A DNA stretch of 64,000 bases from Nisaea denitrificans DSM 18348 (lineage in GTDB: Bacteria > Pseudomonadota > Alphaproteobacteria > Thalassobaculales > Thalassobaculaceae): assembly GCF_000426505.1 (NCBI RefSeq), contig NZ_AUFM01000011.1, forward strand, positions 558,001 through 622,000, written 5' to 3'. A model generated the notes under the pieces. It was not told where the DNA came from, made no database searches, and worked only from the letters and a program-made list of their open reading frames with translations. Shown here piece by piece: positions 1 through 8,919 of this stretch (positions are counted from its first letter, which is position 1; each line of letters starts with the position of its first letter). The position numbers and the translations under genes are program-made.

Positions 1-1
1 T

Positions 2-667
2 GCCGAACGTGGCGAGCTGGAACCGTCCGAAATGGTCGACCTCGCCCGTATCGTGCATTCGCTGAAAGGATCGGGCGGTACCTTCGGGTTCACGAACCTG
101 ACAATCCTTGCGCACCGCTGTGAAGATTATATTTCCGCATCGGATTCCGGAGCGCCGCTCAATATTGCTGATGTTCGGATTTTCGTTGACCGGCTTGGTG
201 ATGTAATTGATGGCCGGATCTCCAACGATGGCCCCATCGATACCGTTGTCCGCTCCCTTCCGATGCGGTCCAGGTTCAATGTCTCGGATGTCACGGCCAC
301 GGAAGTCGAAGTTGGTCTGATCATGGAGCCCGGCGCGCAAGCACGGCTTGTGACGAAAGAGCTTGAGGCCTGCGGGTATCGCGTTACAGGCGTGCAATCG
401 TCGATCCAGGGTATCGGGTACGTTTATCAGACCCGCCCGGACTGCGTTTTTGTTTCGGCCAACATGCCTGGTATGGATGGTGTGGATCTTATCTGCGCCC
501 TGAAAGCAATGAAGGCGACGAAAGATATTCCCTGCGCTCTGCTGACATCCTTCACCAGAGACAACCCATTGCTGCAAGCACTCCCGGAATCGGTTCCTAT
601 CGTCCGTAAAGGTAAAGAGTTTGGGGATGATCTGGCTGAAGCTTTGCAAAAACTTGGATTAATCTAA
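2..667 (+). CDS. Hpt domain plus degenerate receiver protein, 5' end cut off
   Basis: The reading frame is open to the left edge, so the N-terminus lies outside the window. The visible start holds a histidine phosphotransfer motif (HSLKGSGGTFGF, His codon at 56-58), the Hpt signature in phosphorelays. The C-terminal 120 or so residues read as a CheY-like receiver ending in LTS and VRKGKE, where the conserved Thr and Lys belong. The phospho-acceptor Asp is missing: in VFVSANMPGMDG a Ser (codon 455-457) stands where Asp is normal, and the acidic pair near its start is reduced to one Glu. I infer a pseudo-receiver coupled to an active Hpt. A sensor kinase gene without its own receiver follows on the same strand. 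Confidence 0.75.
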   Translation, partial: AERGELEPSEMVDLARIVHSLKGSGGTFGFTNLTILAHRCEDYISASDSGAPLNIADVRIFVDRLGDVIDGRISNDGPIDTVVRSLPMRSRFNVSDVTATEVEVGLIMEPGAQARLVTKELEACGYRVTGVQSSIQGIGYVYQTRPDCVFVSANMPGMDGVDLICALKAMKATKDIPCALLTSFTRDNPLLQALPESVPIVRKGKEFGDDLAEALQKLGLI

Positions 668-684
668 CGTCCTCTTAGGGGACG
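668..684 (+). terminator. Small hairpin directly after the Hpt/receiver gene
   Basis: Immediately after the stop codon CGTCCTC and GGGGACG can pair around a TTA loop (7 bp with one G-T pair). The next bases are AT-rich, but no T-run is adjacent, so this is a weak terminator candidate only. The stretch from 685 to 830 is AT-rich and probably holds the promoter of the kinase gene. Confidence 0.3.
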
Positions 685-830
685 ATCGGATTGTAAAAAT
701 TAAATAAAAAAAGTTAAGAAAACTTAATGGATGGTGGATTCATCTTTGCTGGAATATTTGCCAATCTTGTTTTAATGAAAGTGCGAAAATTTTAAACTAT
801 CGCCTGTAATTAGGTTTCTCTCGATAACGA

Positions 831-2405
831 GTGACAATGACGCAAACTTGGACCAGCAGCCTTGCCGTTGCCGTTGAAGAGGTTATCGATGGCACCTTCG
901 ATGTGACGCCTGACCCCTCGCGGGACGGTATTGTCGTATGGAACTCCGACGGCCGTTTGAGTGCTTACAATCGCTCGATCGTCACTTTGCTCGATTTGCC
1001 GGATGATGCGTTGTCACTTGGCATGGGAGAGCGTGACGTTCACACCCTGCAGGCGTCCCATGGCGATGTGCGATTTCTCAATGGTTTTAGCCCCGAACAA
1101 CTGACCGGTTCCATGACCGTTGGTTCCGGAAGCGATCATTGGCAGGCAGTTCTCCGGTCCGGCCGGGTTGTTCGTATCGACACCCGACCGCTGAGGCAAG
1201 GAGGGCTGGCAACAGTTGTTGCAGACGTCTCTGAAAAATTTAACCGGGACGCGGCTGAAGAAAAGGCCGCAGTTTTGCGTAAGACGATCGAGGATTGTCC
1301 TATTGGGGCATTGGTCCTGAGTTGTGACGACAACCGGCGCCTGATCGCTAACGCGGCCCTTGTGACTTGGCTCGGCGAAGACTTCATCAAGACTCTTACC
1401 CAGACCGGCCCGCAACCGGTTGGTGAGAATACGGAAAATCTTGAAGCTGTGCTGACAGACCCGGAATTCAGCGCCCGGCTGGCGGATCATGAGGTTCAGT
1501 GCACGGCGGCCGATGGCGAGACGCATTGGGTACTATTGTCCGGAAGGCCCCTGGAGTTTGAAGGGTGCGCGGCGCGGATTATCTGGTTCCGCGATATTTC
1601 TGTCCGGCGGCGTCAGGCGCGTGATCTGCAGACCAAGGTCGCGGATAAAACGCAGCAGCTTGAAGAGGCTTTGCATCGCGCCGATCTGGCCAGCCTGGCA
1701 AAGACACAGTTTCTTGCCAATATGAGCCACGAATTGCGGACTCCGCTAAACAGCATCATCGGATTTTCAGATCTTCTGCAAAAGGAGATGTTCGGGCCGA
1801 TCGGCAGTGAGCGCTATACCGAGTTCGTCCAGCATATTCATTCAGCTGGAGCCCATCTCCTTGAATTGATCAACGACATTCTCGATGTTTCCCGGATAGA
1901 GCTGGGAGAGATGGGGCTGAAGGAAGATCTATTTGACCTTGGCCGTTCGGTCTCCGCCACTATCGCCATGATCCGCCCGAAACTTGCTGAGAAGTCGCAA
2001 AACTTTACGGCGGAGCTTCCGGAGAGGTCGGTCGGATTTACCGGTGACGAGCGGCAGATCCGTCAGGTTCTGATGAATTTGCTGACCAACGCCGTGAAGT
2101 TCACGGATACGGACGGCATGATCACCCTGCGGCTCACTGTTGATCCGGAAGCAGGCGCGGTGCTTCAGGTGAAAGACAACGGAATGGGCATTCGCGAGAG
2201 TGATCTTGATCGTGTTCTGAACCCGTTTGAGCAGGCGACGGACGAAACCTACAGCCGTTCGATAGAGGGGGCCGGGCTAGGTCTTTACCTCACCCAGGCG
2301 ATTGCCCAATCCCATGGTGGCGACTTGAAGATCAGCAGCCAGCTGGGCGTCGGGACGACTGTTACCGTAACCCTGCCAGCCAGCCGGATCGAGCCGCTCA
2401 CCTGA
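831..2405 (+). CDS. PAS-domain sensor histidine kinase
   Basis: A soluble-looking hybrid-type sensor kinase of 524 residues. The first 270 residues look like two PAS-like sensory modules with no membrane segment. A short coiled coil (AADKTQQLEEALHRA region) leads to the HisKA box NMSHELRTPLNS with phospho-acceptor His near residue 300. The ATPase domain shows the N box (NLLTNAVKF), G1 (DNGMGI) and G2 (GAGLGLYL). There is no receiver domain. The start is GTG at 831; ATG at 837 is an equally possible start. The upstream neighbour carries the Hpt and receiver modules, so the two may form one phosphorelay; that link is inference from position. The signal is unknown. Confidence 0.88.
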   Translation: MTMTQTWTSSLAVAVEEVIDGTFDVTPDPSRDGIVVWNSDGRLSAYNRSIVTLLDLPDDALSLGMGERDVHTLQASHGDVRFLNGFSPEQLTGSMTVGSGSDHWQAVLRSGRVVRIDTRPLRQGGLATVVADVSEKFNRDAAEEKAAVLRKTIEDCPIGALVLSCDDNRRLIANAALVTWLGEDFIKTLTQTGPQPVGENTENLEAVLTDPEFSARLADHEVQCTAADGETHWVLLSGRPLEFEGCAARIIWFRDISVRRRQARDLQTKVADKTQQLEEALHRADLASLAKTQFLANMSHELRTPLNSIIGFSDLLQKEMFGPIGSERYTEFVQHIHSAGAHLLELINDILDVSRIELGEMGLKEDLFDLGRSVSATIAMIRPKLAEKSQNFTAELPERSVGFTGDERQIRQVLMNLLTNAVKFTDTDGMITLRLTVDPEAGAVLQVKDNGMGIRESDLDRVLNPFEQATDETYSRSIEGAGLGLYLTQAIAQSHGGDLKISSQLGVGTTVTVTLPASRIEPLT

Positions 2406-2425
2406 TACGGTCCGTTCCTGTTCCG

Positions 2426-3718
2426 CTACTCCAGATGCGGTTCGACCGGAACGCCGGCCGGCGTGCGGATAAAGAGTGCGAGCACGGCGCAGGCCGCGGG
2501 GTATAGGGCGAGACCCTGGATCATCAGGGTGGGCGAGCCGAAATGATCGAACGCATAGCCGATCGGTAGCGGTCCGATAGACGCACCGACGACCCCGATC
2601 ATCTGTCCGACACCCTGAATGCTCCCGAGATGTGCCCGGCCGAAGAAGCGCGGCCAGACGTAGCCGAAGAGCGTCATGCTGCAGGCATTCAGAAGGCCGA
2701 ACAGGGCGGCATAGGCGACAGCTGTCGGAACATTGGTCACCTGCGTCACCATGAGCAGGGCTGCGGCCTGGATCATCAAGGCAATGGAGAAAGCGTAGCG
2801 AGACTTGATCCTGTCGAGCGTGCGTCCTACCAAGGGCATCATCGCGACCATTGTGCAGGCAGAGATCGGGAACATCCAGGCGGCGACCTGTTCTTCCAGT
2901 CCTTGCGCGCTGAAGATCTTCACCTGATAGAAATGCAGGCTGGTGACCAGCATGGCGATGGATACCATTCCGACCCACAGCAGGTGAAAAGTCGGTGTCC
3001 GTAGCGCTTCGCTGAGGGACAGGCCCGGTATGGCTTCAGTCTGCGCTGTTGCATCGCCAGCCTGTTTTTCCGGAGCTATGCCGTCAGGATAAAGGCCCTT
3101 CTGCTCCGGCTTGTCGTGCACAAGCAGCCAGATGACCGGAAGCATCAGTATCCAGGTCGTGAGCCCGAGCACAGTCCAGGCCTGGCGCCAGCCAACAGTG
3201 TCAATCAGGTATTGCCCGAGCCGCGGGTGGATCGCCATCGAGGCGGCGAAGCCAAGTGCCATGAGGCCCATGGCATAGCCGCGTTTCTTGCTGAACCATT
3301 GGGAGGTCATGTTGGCACAGCTCAGCATGAGCGAGCCCTGGCCGAAAAAACGCAACAAAGCGAAGCCGATCCCGAGCCACAGCATATTGGCTGCTGCCCC
3401 GAAGAACAGGCAGGCAAAGCCGAGCAGGATGACGATTACGCTGGCCATTATGCGGGGACCGAAACGGTCGACGAGACGCCCGGTAAATGGCAGGCAGAAT
3501 GCGGCGAGCAGAGTGGCTGTCCCGTAGGCCGAAGCGATCTCGGTACTTGAGATGCCTAGATCTTTACTGATCGGGTCAATGAACACGCTGAAGGTGTGGG
3601 ACTGACCTGGACCGCTGACAAAAATGCCGAGCCCGGCGACGGAGAGAATGACCCATCCGTAAAAGATGCGATCGTTCAGGTAGCCGAATAGCTGATCGCG
3701 AATTGCCGCGACGGACAT
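2426..3718 (-). CDS. MFS transporter, monocarboxylate/OFA-like
   Basis: A 430-residue major facilitator with about 12 hydrophobic segments. The N-terminus (FYGWVILSVAGLGIF) and the loop GRLVDRFGPR resemble the monocarboxylate/oxalate-formate branch, so an organic anion is the likely cargo; the exact substrate cannot be read from sequence. The frame extends upstream to 3799, but I place the start at 3718 because GGGAGGTGG precedes that ATG on the minus strand and the extra residues look unlike a transporter N-terminus. It converges with the histidine kinase gene (21 bp apart). No regulator gene adjoins it. Confidence 0.85.
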   Translation of the reverse strand: MSVAAIRDQLFGYLNDRIFYGWVILSVAGLGIFVSGPGQSHTFSVFIDPISKDLGISSTEIASAYGTATLLAAFCLPFTGRLVDRFGPRIMASVIVILLGFACLFFGAAANMLWLGIGFALLRFFGQGSLMLSCANMTSQWFSKKRGYAMGLMALGFAASMAIHPRLGQYLIDTVGWRQAWTVLGLTTWILMLPVIWLLVHDKPEQKGLYPDGIAPEKQAGDATAQTEAIPGLSLSEALRTPTFHLLWVGMVSIAMLVTSLHFYQVKIFSAQGLEEQVAAWMFPISACTMVAMMPLVGRTLDRIKSRYAFSIALMIQAAALLMVTQVTNVPTAVAYAALFGLLNACSMTLFGYVWPRFFGRAHLGSIQGVGQMIGVVGASIGPLPIGYAFDHFGSPTLMIQGLALYPAACAVLALFIRTPAGVPVEPHLE

Positions 3719-3773
3719 CTCCACCTCCCTGATGATTCTTATTTTCGAACTGATCTGCTCGATTATCCAAAGA

Positions 3774-3911
3774 TTGTCGGTAAAAACATCACAGAACAAG
3801 ACAGATATTCGTCTCCTGGTGGAATTGCTCTATCCTGCCGAACGGGCAATTGCCGTGCGGCAACGGTTGACGCTGCTCGACATTCCGGACAAGTTCCGTA
3901 AGAGCGAATAA
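3774..3911 (+). CDS. Possible small ORF upstream of hspQ
   Basis: A short frame ends 21 bp before hspQ and codes for ELLYPAERAIAVRQRL and a similarly protein-like tail. Starts available are TTG at 3774 (45 residues) or GTG at 3819 (30 residues); neither has a convincing ribosome binding site. Residue composition looks like real protein rather than random translation, so it could be a small gene, a leader peptide or a decayed remnant. I recognise no family. Confidence is low. Confidence 0.2.
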   Translation: MSVKTSQNKTDIRLLVELLYPAERAIAVRQRLTLLDIPDKFRKSE

Positions 3912-3932
3912 AAACAATGGAATGGGTAGCCC

Positions 3933-4262
3933 GTGGTAAAAATAGTCGAAGCCAGGTTTGGAATCGGCGCGGTTGTTCGGCACAAGATGTTCGATTTCCG
4001 GGGCGTTGTGTTTGATGTCGATCCCGAATTTGCCAACACCGAAGATTGGTATCTCGCCATTCCGGAAGATCGCCGCCCGAGGCGCGATCAGCCGTTTTAT
4101 CACCTGTTTGCCGAGAATCCGGAAACCTACTACGTCGCGTATGTCTCGGAGCAAAATCTGGTCGACGACAGCGACAATGGTCCGGTGAACCATCCTTCTA
4201 TTTCAGAGCAATTCACGGGTTTCGATGACGGCCGTTATCTCGTTCGTCACCACGAAGCCTGA
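3933..4262 (+). CDS. hspQ: HspQ-family heat shock / hemimethylated-DNA-binding-like protein
   Basis: A 109-residue protein matching the HspQ (YccV-like) family along its length: the core VRHKMFDFRGVVFDVDPEFA is the family signature, followed by YVSEQNL. In E. coli, HspQ is a heat-induced modulator of Lon-dependent proteolysis and was first described as binding hemimethylated DNA. The start must be GTG at 3933 because an in-frame TAG lies at 3927; GGAATGGG precedes it. It stands alone, convergent with the methyltransferase gene, with a hairpin between them. Confidence 0.9.
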   Translation: MVKIVEARFGIGAVVRHKMFDFRGVVFDVDPEFANTEDWYLAIPEDRRPRRDQPFYHLFAENPETYYVAYVSEQNLVDDSDNGPVNHPSISEQFTGFDDGRYLVRHHEA

Positions 4263-4289
4263 ATCTATCTCACACTTTGTTGATGGCGG

Positions 4290-4318
4290 TCCCGCCGATC
4301 CTTGTGCGATTGGCGGGA
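4290..4318. terminator. Probable bidirectional terminator between hspQ and pmtA-like gene
   Basis: TCCCGCCGATC pairs with GATTGGCGGGA around a 7-base loop, an 11 bp stem with one G-T pair, lying between the two convergent stop codons. A short TTT follows on the plus strand. Position and stem strength support termination of both genes; the T-tract is weak. Confidence 0.55.
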
Positions 4319-4333
4319 TTTCCTCGCGGGCGT

Positions 4334-4963
4334 TCAGGCGGCGCTTTGACGTTGCCCCGGGCGGGCTGCTTGTTCCGAGTCCTGCTTTTTGAATTCCCAC
4401 ACCCGGGCAGGCGGTAGATTGCGCCAGGCCGTGCCGACATGCTTTGCATTGATCCCGAGGCCATCCCGCAATGTCCGTGACACCGGGCAGCTCGGGCCAT
4501 AGCTGTATTGGATGAGGGAGCCGTTTTCCCCCAATACCGCGAACGCTTCGGCGAGGATGACATTGCGTTGGCTGCGAGGGAGCGACAGCAGTGGCAGGCT
4601 GGAAACGATCCGCCGAACTGGGCCCGCATTGTTCGATGCAAGATGACGCCGAAGATGCTCTGCATCCCCGGTCACGACCGTTACTTCCGGGAAAGCGCTT
4701 CGCAGCCAGTCGGACAAAGCCCGATCCCGTTCCAGAACGACCATGCGGTCTGGAGCGATACCGTTCTCAATCAGGGCACGGGTTACCGCTCCTGTTCCGC
4801 CGCCGAGCTCGACGATCCATTCGTCAGGTGCCAGGTCGGCGACCGTGCCGGCGATCAATCGAGTCAGGTCCCGTCCACTGGGACGGACAGACCCTGTCTT
4901 GAGTGGGGCACGAAGCCATCTTGAGAGGAAGAAGATTTCCTCTCTGGCTGTTCGAAGACCCAT
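4334..4963 (-). CDS. PmtA-like SAM-dependent phospholipid N-methyltransferase
   Basis: A 209-residue class I methyltransferase. The SAM-binding motif ELGGGTGAVTRAL follows a helical N-terminus with SVRPSGRDLTRLI, as in the Rhodobacter/Agrobacterium PmtA branch that methylates phosphatidylethanolamine towards phosphatidylcholine. VVTGDAEHL and IVSSLPLLSLP match the later family blocks. The frame runs upstream to 5077, but ATG at 4963 is preferred because GGGAGTG precedes it and MGLRTAREEIFFLSRWL is the usual N-terminus. An rRNA-dimethylase-like paralogue is the alternative. It lies downstream of the ABC permease genes on the same strand with a gap of about 125 bp, so cotranscription is unproven. 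Confidence 0.75.
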   Translation of the reverse strand: MGLRTAREEIFFLSRWLRAPLKTGSVRPSGRDLTRLIAGTVADLAPDEWIVELGGGTGAVTRALIENGIAPDRMVVLERDRALSDWLRSAFPEVTVVTGDAEHLRRHLASNNAGPVRRIVSSLPLLSLPRSQRNVILAEAFAVLGENGSLIQYSYGPSCPVSRTLRDGLGINAKHVGTAWRNLPPARVWEFKKQDSEQAARPGQRQSAA

Positions 4964-5088
4964 GAAGCACTCCCTGAAATCAGGCCAGAATATCGACCTT
5001 GAGCATTCATAGATAGGCGCAACGATCTTGCACCAAAAGCAGAAAAATCGGCGTCCGGTGACTGATCCCCCGTACACCTCCCGATATT

Positions 5089-5976
5089 CTAAGTCTTTGG
5101 CAGTTTTGCTGCACGCCGAAGTTTCGGATCGAGCAGATCGCGAAGCCCGTCGCCAAGCAGGTTCAGGCCCAGCACGGTAACTGCGATGCAGATTCCGGGG
5201 AGAATCGCCAGCATGGGCGCGAAATAGAGCATGGTTTGCGCTTCGTGCAGCATTTTGCCCCAGCTTGGCTGCGGCGGCTGGGTACCGAGGCCGAGATAGC
5301 TGAGACCGGCCTCGGCCAGGATGGCGAGGGCGAACTGGATCGTCGCTTGCACGATCAGCGGGCTGGCGATGTTGGGCAGCATGTGGCGCAGGGCGATCTG
5401 CAGGGGAGGCACGCCAACAGCGCGCGCGGCTGTGACATATTCCATCTCCCAGACCGAGAGCGAGACGCCGCGGGTAAGGCGGGCGAAGACCGGGACATTG
5501 AAGATACCGATGGCAATGATCGAGTTCATGGTTCCGGGCCCGTAGATCGCTGTGATCATCACGGCTGTCAGCAGGGCGGGAAAGGCGAAGGCAAGGTCGC
5601 TTGCCCGCATCACGGCTTCGCTGATCAATCCGGGCCGCATTGCCGAGAGGAGGCCGAGTGGGCCGCCGAGACCGATGCCAAGGCCGACCGCGACCAGGCC
5701 GACTGCCACGGAATTACCTGCGCCGACCATCAGCATGGAGAGGATGTCCCGGCCGAAATGGTCCGTGCCGAGCGGGTGAGCGATCGATGCAGCGCTGAGC
5801 TTTTCAGCAATATTCAGCACGGTGACAGGGTACGGCGTCCAGATTAGCGCCAGGGCCGCTATCAGTAGGACTGACAGGGAGATCGCACCGCCGATCAGGA
5901 AACCGGGGTGACGAATCGCCCGGCGCCAGAAACCGGTCCGTTGGCGTATAGAGCCGATGGTGGCGATATCAGACAT
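5089..5976 (-). CDS. Peptide/nickel-type ABC transporter permease (DppC-like)
   Basis: An inner-membrane permease of about 295 residues with an N-terminal OppC/DppC signature: HPLGTDHFGRDILSMLMVG, then the EAA loop with AARAVGVPPLQIALRHMLPN. It should pair with the upstream DppB-like permease. ATG at 5976 (AGGG 8 bases upstream) is chosen over GTG at 5985; it sits inside the end of the upstream gene so that ATGTCTGA contains both start and stop, a typical translational coupling. No ATPase gene follows. Substrate (dipeptide, oligopeptide, glutathione or other) is not determined. Confidence 0.9.
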   Translation of the reverse strand: MSDIATIGSIRQRTGFWRRAIRHPGFLIGGAISLSVLLIAALALIWTPYPVTVLNIAEKLSAASIAHPLGTDHFGRDILSMLMVGAGNSVAVGLVAVGLGIGLGGPLGLLSAMRPGLISEAVMRASDLAFAFPALLTAVMITAIYGPGTMNSIIAIGIFNVPVFARLTRGVSLSVWEMEYVTAARAVGVPPLQIALRHMLPNIASPLIVQATIQFALAILAEAGLSYLGLGTQPPQPSWGKMLHEAQTMLYFAPMLAILPGICIAVTVLGLNLLGDGLRDLLDPKLRRAAKLPKT

Positions 5977-6925
5977 TGCCGCCACCCTGCCGGAGACGCG
6001 GATCCGCCCAAGCGTAGAGGATGTCGACGATGAAATTCACAGTGATGACGATGGCGACAAGGAGAACGACGATATCCTTCACCACGATCAGGTCCCGCTG
6101 GGCGATAGCCTGGAACATCAGGCGGCCCAAACCTGGCAGGTAGAAAACATTCTCGATGATCACGGTCCCGGCGAGCAGGAAGCTGAATTGCAGGCCCATG
6201 ATGGTCAGCGGGGCGGCGAGCGCGTTGCGCACGGCGTGCCGCCAGATAACAGTCCCTCCAGGCAAACCCTTTGCGCGGGCCGTCCGGATGTAGTCCTCGC
6301 CGAGTACGTCGATGACAGACGAGCGCGTGACGCGGGCCAGAATGGCGGCCTGCGGCAGCGCCAGGGCAATGGCCGGCAGGAGGAGGGAGCCTAGGGCGGG
6401 CAGGATGCCGTCCTCGAAGCCGGGAAAGCCACCCGCGCTGGTCCAGCCGAGGGTAACGGCGAAAAGCAGGATCAGCAGGATGGCAAACCAGAAATTCGGC
6501 ACCGCGACGCCAAGCTGGGCGATCCCCATGATGATGGTGTCGGCCGGACGGCCCCGGAACATGGCGGACAGCACACCGCTTGGAAGCGCGATGAGCGTCG
6601 AGATCAGGATGGCCATCAGGGCCAACGGCAAGGTGACAACCATGCGCTCGCCAATGAGCTCGGATACCGGAACGTCATAGGTGTAACTGATGCCCAGATC
6701 GCCGGAGAGGAAGGCGAGGATCCAGGAGACGAACCGTTCGGGAGCCGGGCGGTCCAGCCCCATCTGTGCCCGCAAGGCTGCGAGCGTATCCGGCTGCGCA
6801 TTCAGGCCAAGCATGACCTCCGCCGGATCGCCCGGAAGCACTTCCATGACGAGGAATACAATCATGGCGGCGACCACGAGGGTCGCCGCCAGTGCCGTCA
6901 GGCGCCGCACGGTAAATTCGAGCAT
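5969..6925 (-). CDS. Peptide/nickel-type ABC transporter permease (DppB-like)
   Basis: A 318-residue inner-membrane permease with the DppB/OppB layout: a first transmembrane segment right at the N-terminus, the periplasmic region containing GDLGISYTYDVPVSELI, and the EAA loop DYIRTARAKGLPGGTVIWRH that contacts an ATPase. It is the middle gene of binding protein, permease B, permease C, starting 24 bp after the binding-protein stop and overlapping the next gene by 8 bp. The two ATPase subunits normally encoded next are absent. Confidence 0.9.
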   Translation of the reverse strand: MLEFTVRRLTALAATLVVAAMIVFLVMEVLPGDPAEVMLGLNAQPDTLAALRAQMGLDRPAPERFVSWILAFLSGDLGISYTYDVPVSELIGERMVVTLPLALMAILISTLIALPSGVLSAMFRGRPADTIIMGIAQLGVAVPNFWFAILLILLFAVTLGWTSAGGFPGFEDGILPALGSLLLPAIALALPQAAILARVTRSSVIDVLGEDYIRTARAKGLPGGTVIWRHAVRNALAAPLTIMGLQFSFLLAGTVIIENVFYLPGLGRLMFQAIAQRDLIVVKDIVVLLVAIVITVNFIVDILYAWADPRLRQGGGNV

Positions 6926-6949
6926 GGAACGAAGTCCGGCGGGTTCAGG

Positions 6950-8425
6950 TTATTCCCAGTAAGCGGCGGTCACGTCGTTGGCCTGGATTGGACGGTTCGC
7001 CCAGAGCCCCTTGATGCCTTTTTTCCAGACGCCATTCTGGGCCAGCTCGAACAGGAAGCCGTTGACGCTGTCTTCCGCCAGAACTTTCTGGGCCTCGCCT
7101 ATCAGCGCTTTCCGCTTGGCCGGATCGACAGCTTCCGTCAGGTCTGCATAGACCTTGTTGAAGCGGTCGCTCTTGTAATTGAAGTAGTAGCTGTCACGCG
7201 CATAGATGCCGATATCGAACGGCTCGGTGTGGGAGACGATGGTGAGATCATAATCCGTCGTCTTGAACACCTGCTTCAGCCATTGCGCCCACTCAACCGG
7301 GATGATCTCCGTTTCGATACCGACGGCAGCGAGCTGGGCGGCGATCACTTCACCGCCACGGCGGGCATAGCTTGGCGGCGGTAGGGTCAGGCGCAGTTTC
7401 AGGCCGGAGGCGTAACCGGCTTCCGCCAGCAGGGCCTTCGCTTTCGCCTGATCGTGCGGATACATACTGGTCAGATCGACATATGCCGGGTGATGCGGGG
7501 CGAAATGACTGCCGATGGGCGTGCCGGAGCCGAACATGGCGCCGTCGATGATCGCCTGCCGGTTAATGGCATGGGCGATGGCGCGGCGGACACGAATGTC
7601 GCTCAGGGCCTTGTTCGTATTATTCATGGAAAGGATGGTTTCCCCTTCCGTGGTGCCGACGACGACCTCGAAGCGCGGATCGGCGCGGAACTGCTCCAGC
7701 AGCTCCGGCGCGCCGAAATTCGGGAAGACGTCGATGTCGCCGGACATCAGCGCGGCGGCGGATGAAGCGGCATCCGGCATGACCTTGAAGCTGACTTTGA
7801 CCAGTTTCGCGGCATTGCCCCAATAGGCATCGTTCCGCTTCAGGCGGATCTCGGAGCCCTTGGACCAGCGATCAAAAGTGAATGGGCCGGTACCGACCGG
7901 CTTGGTCTTGTTCGTATCCGCGCTCTCGGACGCGACCATGACCACGTCACCCCAACCGAGGTTGAACAGGAAATGTCCAGTCGGACGCTTCAGGGTGATG
8001 GTCACGGTCTGGGCATTCGGAGCCTCGACCTTGGCGATCGGCTCAAAAAGGCCTTTCTGGGCGTTGGTGCTGTCTTCCGCCATGGCGCGGTTGATCGAGA
8101 ACAGAACGTCGGCGGAATCGAATGCCGTGCCATCGTGGAATTTCACACCGTCGCGGAGCGCGAAGCTGTAGGTCAGGCCGTCATTGGAGACGGTCCACTC
8201 TTTCGCCAGTCCGGGCAGTACAGCGCCATCCGGACCAATCCGGGTCAGGCCCTCGAACACGTTCTGATAGACGACCTCGTCAATCGCGGCGGCGGCGCCG
8301 GCGGTCGGGTCCAGATGCGGCGGCTCAAGTCCAATGCCGAGTGTAAGACTATCCTTGGCGGCGACCTGTCCGGACATACCGAGACCGGCAGCCAGAAACG
8401 CTGCTGCGAACAGCTTGGTTTTCAT
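6950..8425 (-). CDS. ABC transporter substrate-binding protein, family 5
   Basis: A 491-residue periplasmic binding protein. The N-terminus MKTKLFAAAFLAAGLG then VAAKDS is a classic Sec signal with cleavage near AAK. The body has family-5 (DppA/OppA) landmarks: EGLTRIGPDGAVLPGLA, LRDGVKFHDGTAFDSADV and PVGTGPFTFDRW. It captures ligand for the two permeases downstream. GGGAGACAA precedes the ATG. It is the first gene of the operon, so the promoter should lie in 8426-8542, where I see no distinctive operator. Confidence 0.9.
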   Translation of the reverse strand: MKTKLFAAAFLAAGLGMSGQVAAKDSLTLGIGLEPPHLDPTAGAAAAIDEVVYQNVFEGLTRIGPDGAVLPGLAKEWTVSNDGLTYSFALRDGVKFHDGTAFDSADVLFSINRAMAEDSTNAQKGLFEPIAKVEAPNAQTVTITLKRPTGHFLFNLGWGDVVMVASESADTNKTKPVGTGPFTFDRWSKGSEIRLKRNDAYWGNAAKLVKVSFKVMPDAASSAAALMSGDIDVFPNFGAPELLEQFRADPRFEVVVGTTEGETILSMNNTNKALSDIRVRRAIAHAINRQAIIDGAMFGSGTPIGSHFAPHHPAYVDLTSMYPHDQAKAKALLAEAGYASGLKLRLTLPPPSYARRGGEVIAAQLAAVGIETEIIPVEWAQWLKQVFKTTDYDLTIVSHTEPFDIGIYARDSYYFNYKSDRFNKVYADLTEAVDPAKRKALIGEAQKVLAEDSVNGFLFELAQNGVWKKGIKGLWANRPIQANDVTAAYWE

Positions 8426-8542
8426 TGTTTGTCTCCCTGCTCAAAGCGGACCGCTCGAAAGGGGGCAAGCCTTACATGCCCTCTGTTGCGCTGCAATAGC
8501 AGGAATAGGAATGCGGAATGCTTTGGCGGACTGCCAGTCAGG

Positions 8543-8848
8543 CTAGCTATGGTCTCGCAAAATGGCTGAAAGTTTTGCCGCTGCTTCGGCGAGTGCGGCC
8601 CGCTGCGGCGCCGCTATCTCGGCATTATCGAGGCAGTCGGCGGTCGCGGACAGGACATCCGCCAGGAGGTAGTCGTGAAGATGGAAGGAGGCGACACGCT
8701 TGTCGTCCCCCGGATGCACAAGCTTCACGGCAATGGCATCGCGTTCACGTTCAACTTCATATGTACCGTCTCGATGGAAATAGCCGAGATACGCCTTGTC
8801 GGGAAACTCGATGGAGACCTCGGCCGCATCTGTTATCGGTTTGCGCAT
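8543..8848 (-). CDS. Conserved-looking hypothetical protein
   Basis: About 101 residues from ATG at 8848; I recognise no named family. The core IEFPDKAYLGYFHRDGTYEV suggests a small beta-rich domain, and the C-terminus is an Ala-rich helix. The frame continues to 8920, but that longer start would lie on the edge of the FNR box, so the shorter start is preferred although its ribosome site is weak. It is divergent from the DUF2189 gene and shares its upstream region; it might respond to oxygen too, although the -10 geometry favours the other direction. Confidence 0.55.
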   Translation of the reverse strand: MRKPITDAAEVSIEFPDKAYLGYFHRDGTYEVERERDAIAVKLVHPGDDKRVASFHLHDYLLADVLSATADCLDNAEIAAPQRAALAEAAAKLSAILRDHS

Positions 8849-8919
8849 GAACAACGCCAATCCATTGGCCCGGGAACAGGCGCCGGTTATGTATTTGCGT
8901 GGTTCGCGACGAGAAAACA

